Below the pieces are notes generated by a model. That model saw only the letters and a list, made by a program, of their open reading frames with translations. It did not search any database and was not told the origin of the DNA. Shown here in pieces: positions 4,833 to 5,264 of a DNA stretch of 5,264 nt (the stretch's first letter is position 1; each line of letters opens with the position of its first letter). Source of the DNA: JBLHUT01 sp047629975 (GTDB lineage: Bacteria; Pseudomonadota; Alphaproteobacteria; Rhodobacterales; Rhodobacteraceae); assembly GCA_047629975.1 (NCBI GenBank), contig JBLHUT010000242.1:1-5264 (forward strand), read 5' to 3'. The position numbers were made by a program, and so were the translations under genes.

Positions 4833-5264
4833 GCCCTTCAGAACGCCGCGAGATGATCCGCAAAGAGAACACAAAACTTGGCCTGACGCGCCAGTGTAGG
4901 CGGCTCAAGATCAGCCGCTCGTCGATCTGTTGCACACCCGTCGGGGGGGACTGCACAGACGCTTGAGCCCATGCATGAGATTGACAGGGTGTTCACCAGA
5001 TACCCGTTCTTCGGAAACCGCCGGATTGCAGCCTGTTTACCCCTGTCCGGCTTCTTTGCGGGTCGTCATTGTGTTCGTCGTCTGATGGCCATTATGGGTC
5101 TGCAGGCCAACCATAAGCGCCCGAATACCAGCAAAAAGCATCCTCGACACCGGATCTATCCCAATCTGCCCGGGAAGCTCTCAATTATGCGGCGCAATCA
5201 AGTTTGGTGCAGCGACATTACCTACATTCCTGTCAGGAACGGCTTTTTGTATCTAGTGGCGATT
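4829..5264 (+). pseudogene. IS3-family transposase OrfB (DDE integrase), frameshifted and cut by window edge
   Basis: OrfB begins with GTG at 4829 (VSPSERREMIRKENTKLGLT) in the -1 frame relative to orfA, as usual for IS3 elements. This frame hits TGA at 4964-4966. The family sequence continues one frame over, from about 4959 (TLEPMHEIDRVFTRYPFFG), and stays open to the window end. A shift therefore lies near the seven-G run at 4943-4949. The second part contains the HTH_21-type region and then the first catalytic aspartate of the DDE triad in WCSDITYIP (Asp codon at 5214-5216). The remaining D and E lie beyond the window. As written, no full-length transposase can be made unless ribosomes shift at that point. 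Confidence 0.82.

Larger units (their letters stand above)
4449..5264 (+). mobile_element. IS3-family insertion sequence, left part, degenerate, runs off window
   Basis: The element has the IS3 layout: orfA with a helix-turn-helix (4515-4832), then an overlapping orfB in the -1 frame that begins the DDE transposase. The left limit at 4449 is my estimate, because TGAAGTGGTCCGG looks like an IS3-type terminal repeat beginning with TG and because the coding scrap before it loses its protein-like character there. The right end lies beyond 5264, so inverted-repeat matching and target duplication cannot be tested. Both frames carry lesions, so self-transposition is unlikely. Confidence 0.82.

Noticed and set aside
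1..5264. CRISPR array, riboswitch or rRNA
   Set aside because: No regularly spaced repeats, no recognisable aptamer core and no rRNA-like sequence were seen.

Overview
The window looks like chromosomal DNA from an alphaproteobacterium, most likely a Rhodobacteraceae (Roseobacter-type) species. I infer this from the GC-rich coding style on the left, from the gene order PIMT-type methyltransferase / TolC-type protein / PopZ-like protein, and from the character of the three proteins. No database was searched.

Positions 1-3244 are conserved housekeeping DNA, all read on the minus strand. In transcription order they hold a protein-L-isoaspartate O-methyltransferase family protein (2576-3229), a TolC-family outer membrane channel protein (1092-2468, TTG start preferred), and a long, mostly disordered protein with PopZ/DUF2497-type ends (start at 1021, C-terminus beyond the left edge). 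The genes probably form one transcription unit. In relatives I would expect valS next, outside the window.

Positions 3245-3540 hold a short intergenic region and an intact tRNA-Cys(GCA) gene on the plus strand with an encoded CCA and a plausible promoter.

The sequence changes character directly after the tRNA. Positions 3541-4448 are visibly A/T-richer and hold remnants of accessory DNA: the shattered C-terminus of a tyrosine-type site-specific recombinase (3574-3812, minus) ending 33 bp from the tRNA, a 150-codon minus-strand ORF with a possible excisionase-like helix-turn-helix (3862-4314), and a short plus-strand coding scrap (4318-4448). Together they read as the scar of an integrative element that used tRNA-Cys as its attachment site. 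Most of the integrase has been deleted.

Positions 4449-5264 are the left part of an IS3-family insertion sequence that appears to have landed in the scrap. Both transposase frames carry lesions: an early stop and an in-frame insertion in orfA, and a frame change in orfB. The copy is probably inactive. I found no CRISPR array and no convincing new system. The most informative region is the tRNA-Cys junction and the layered decay to its right.
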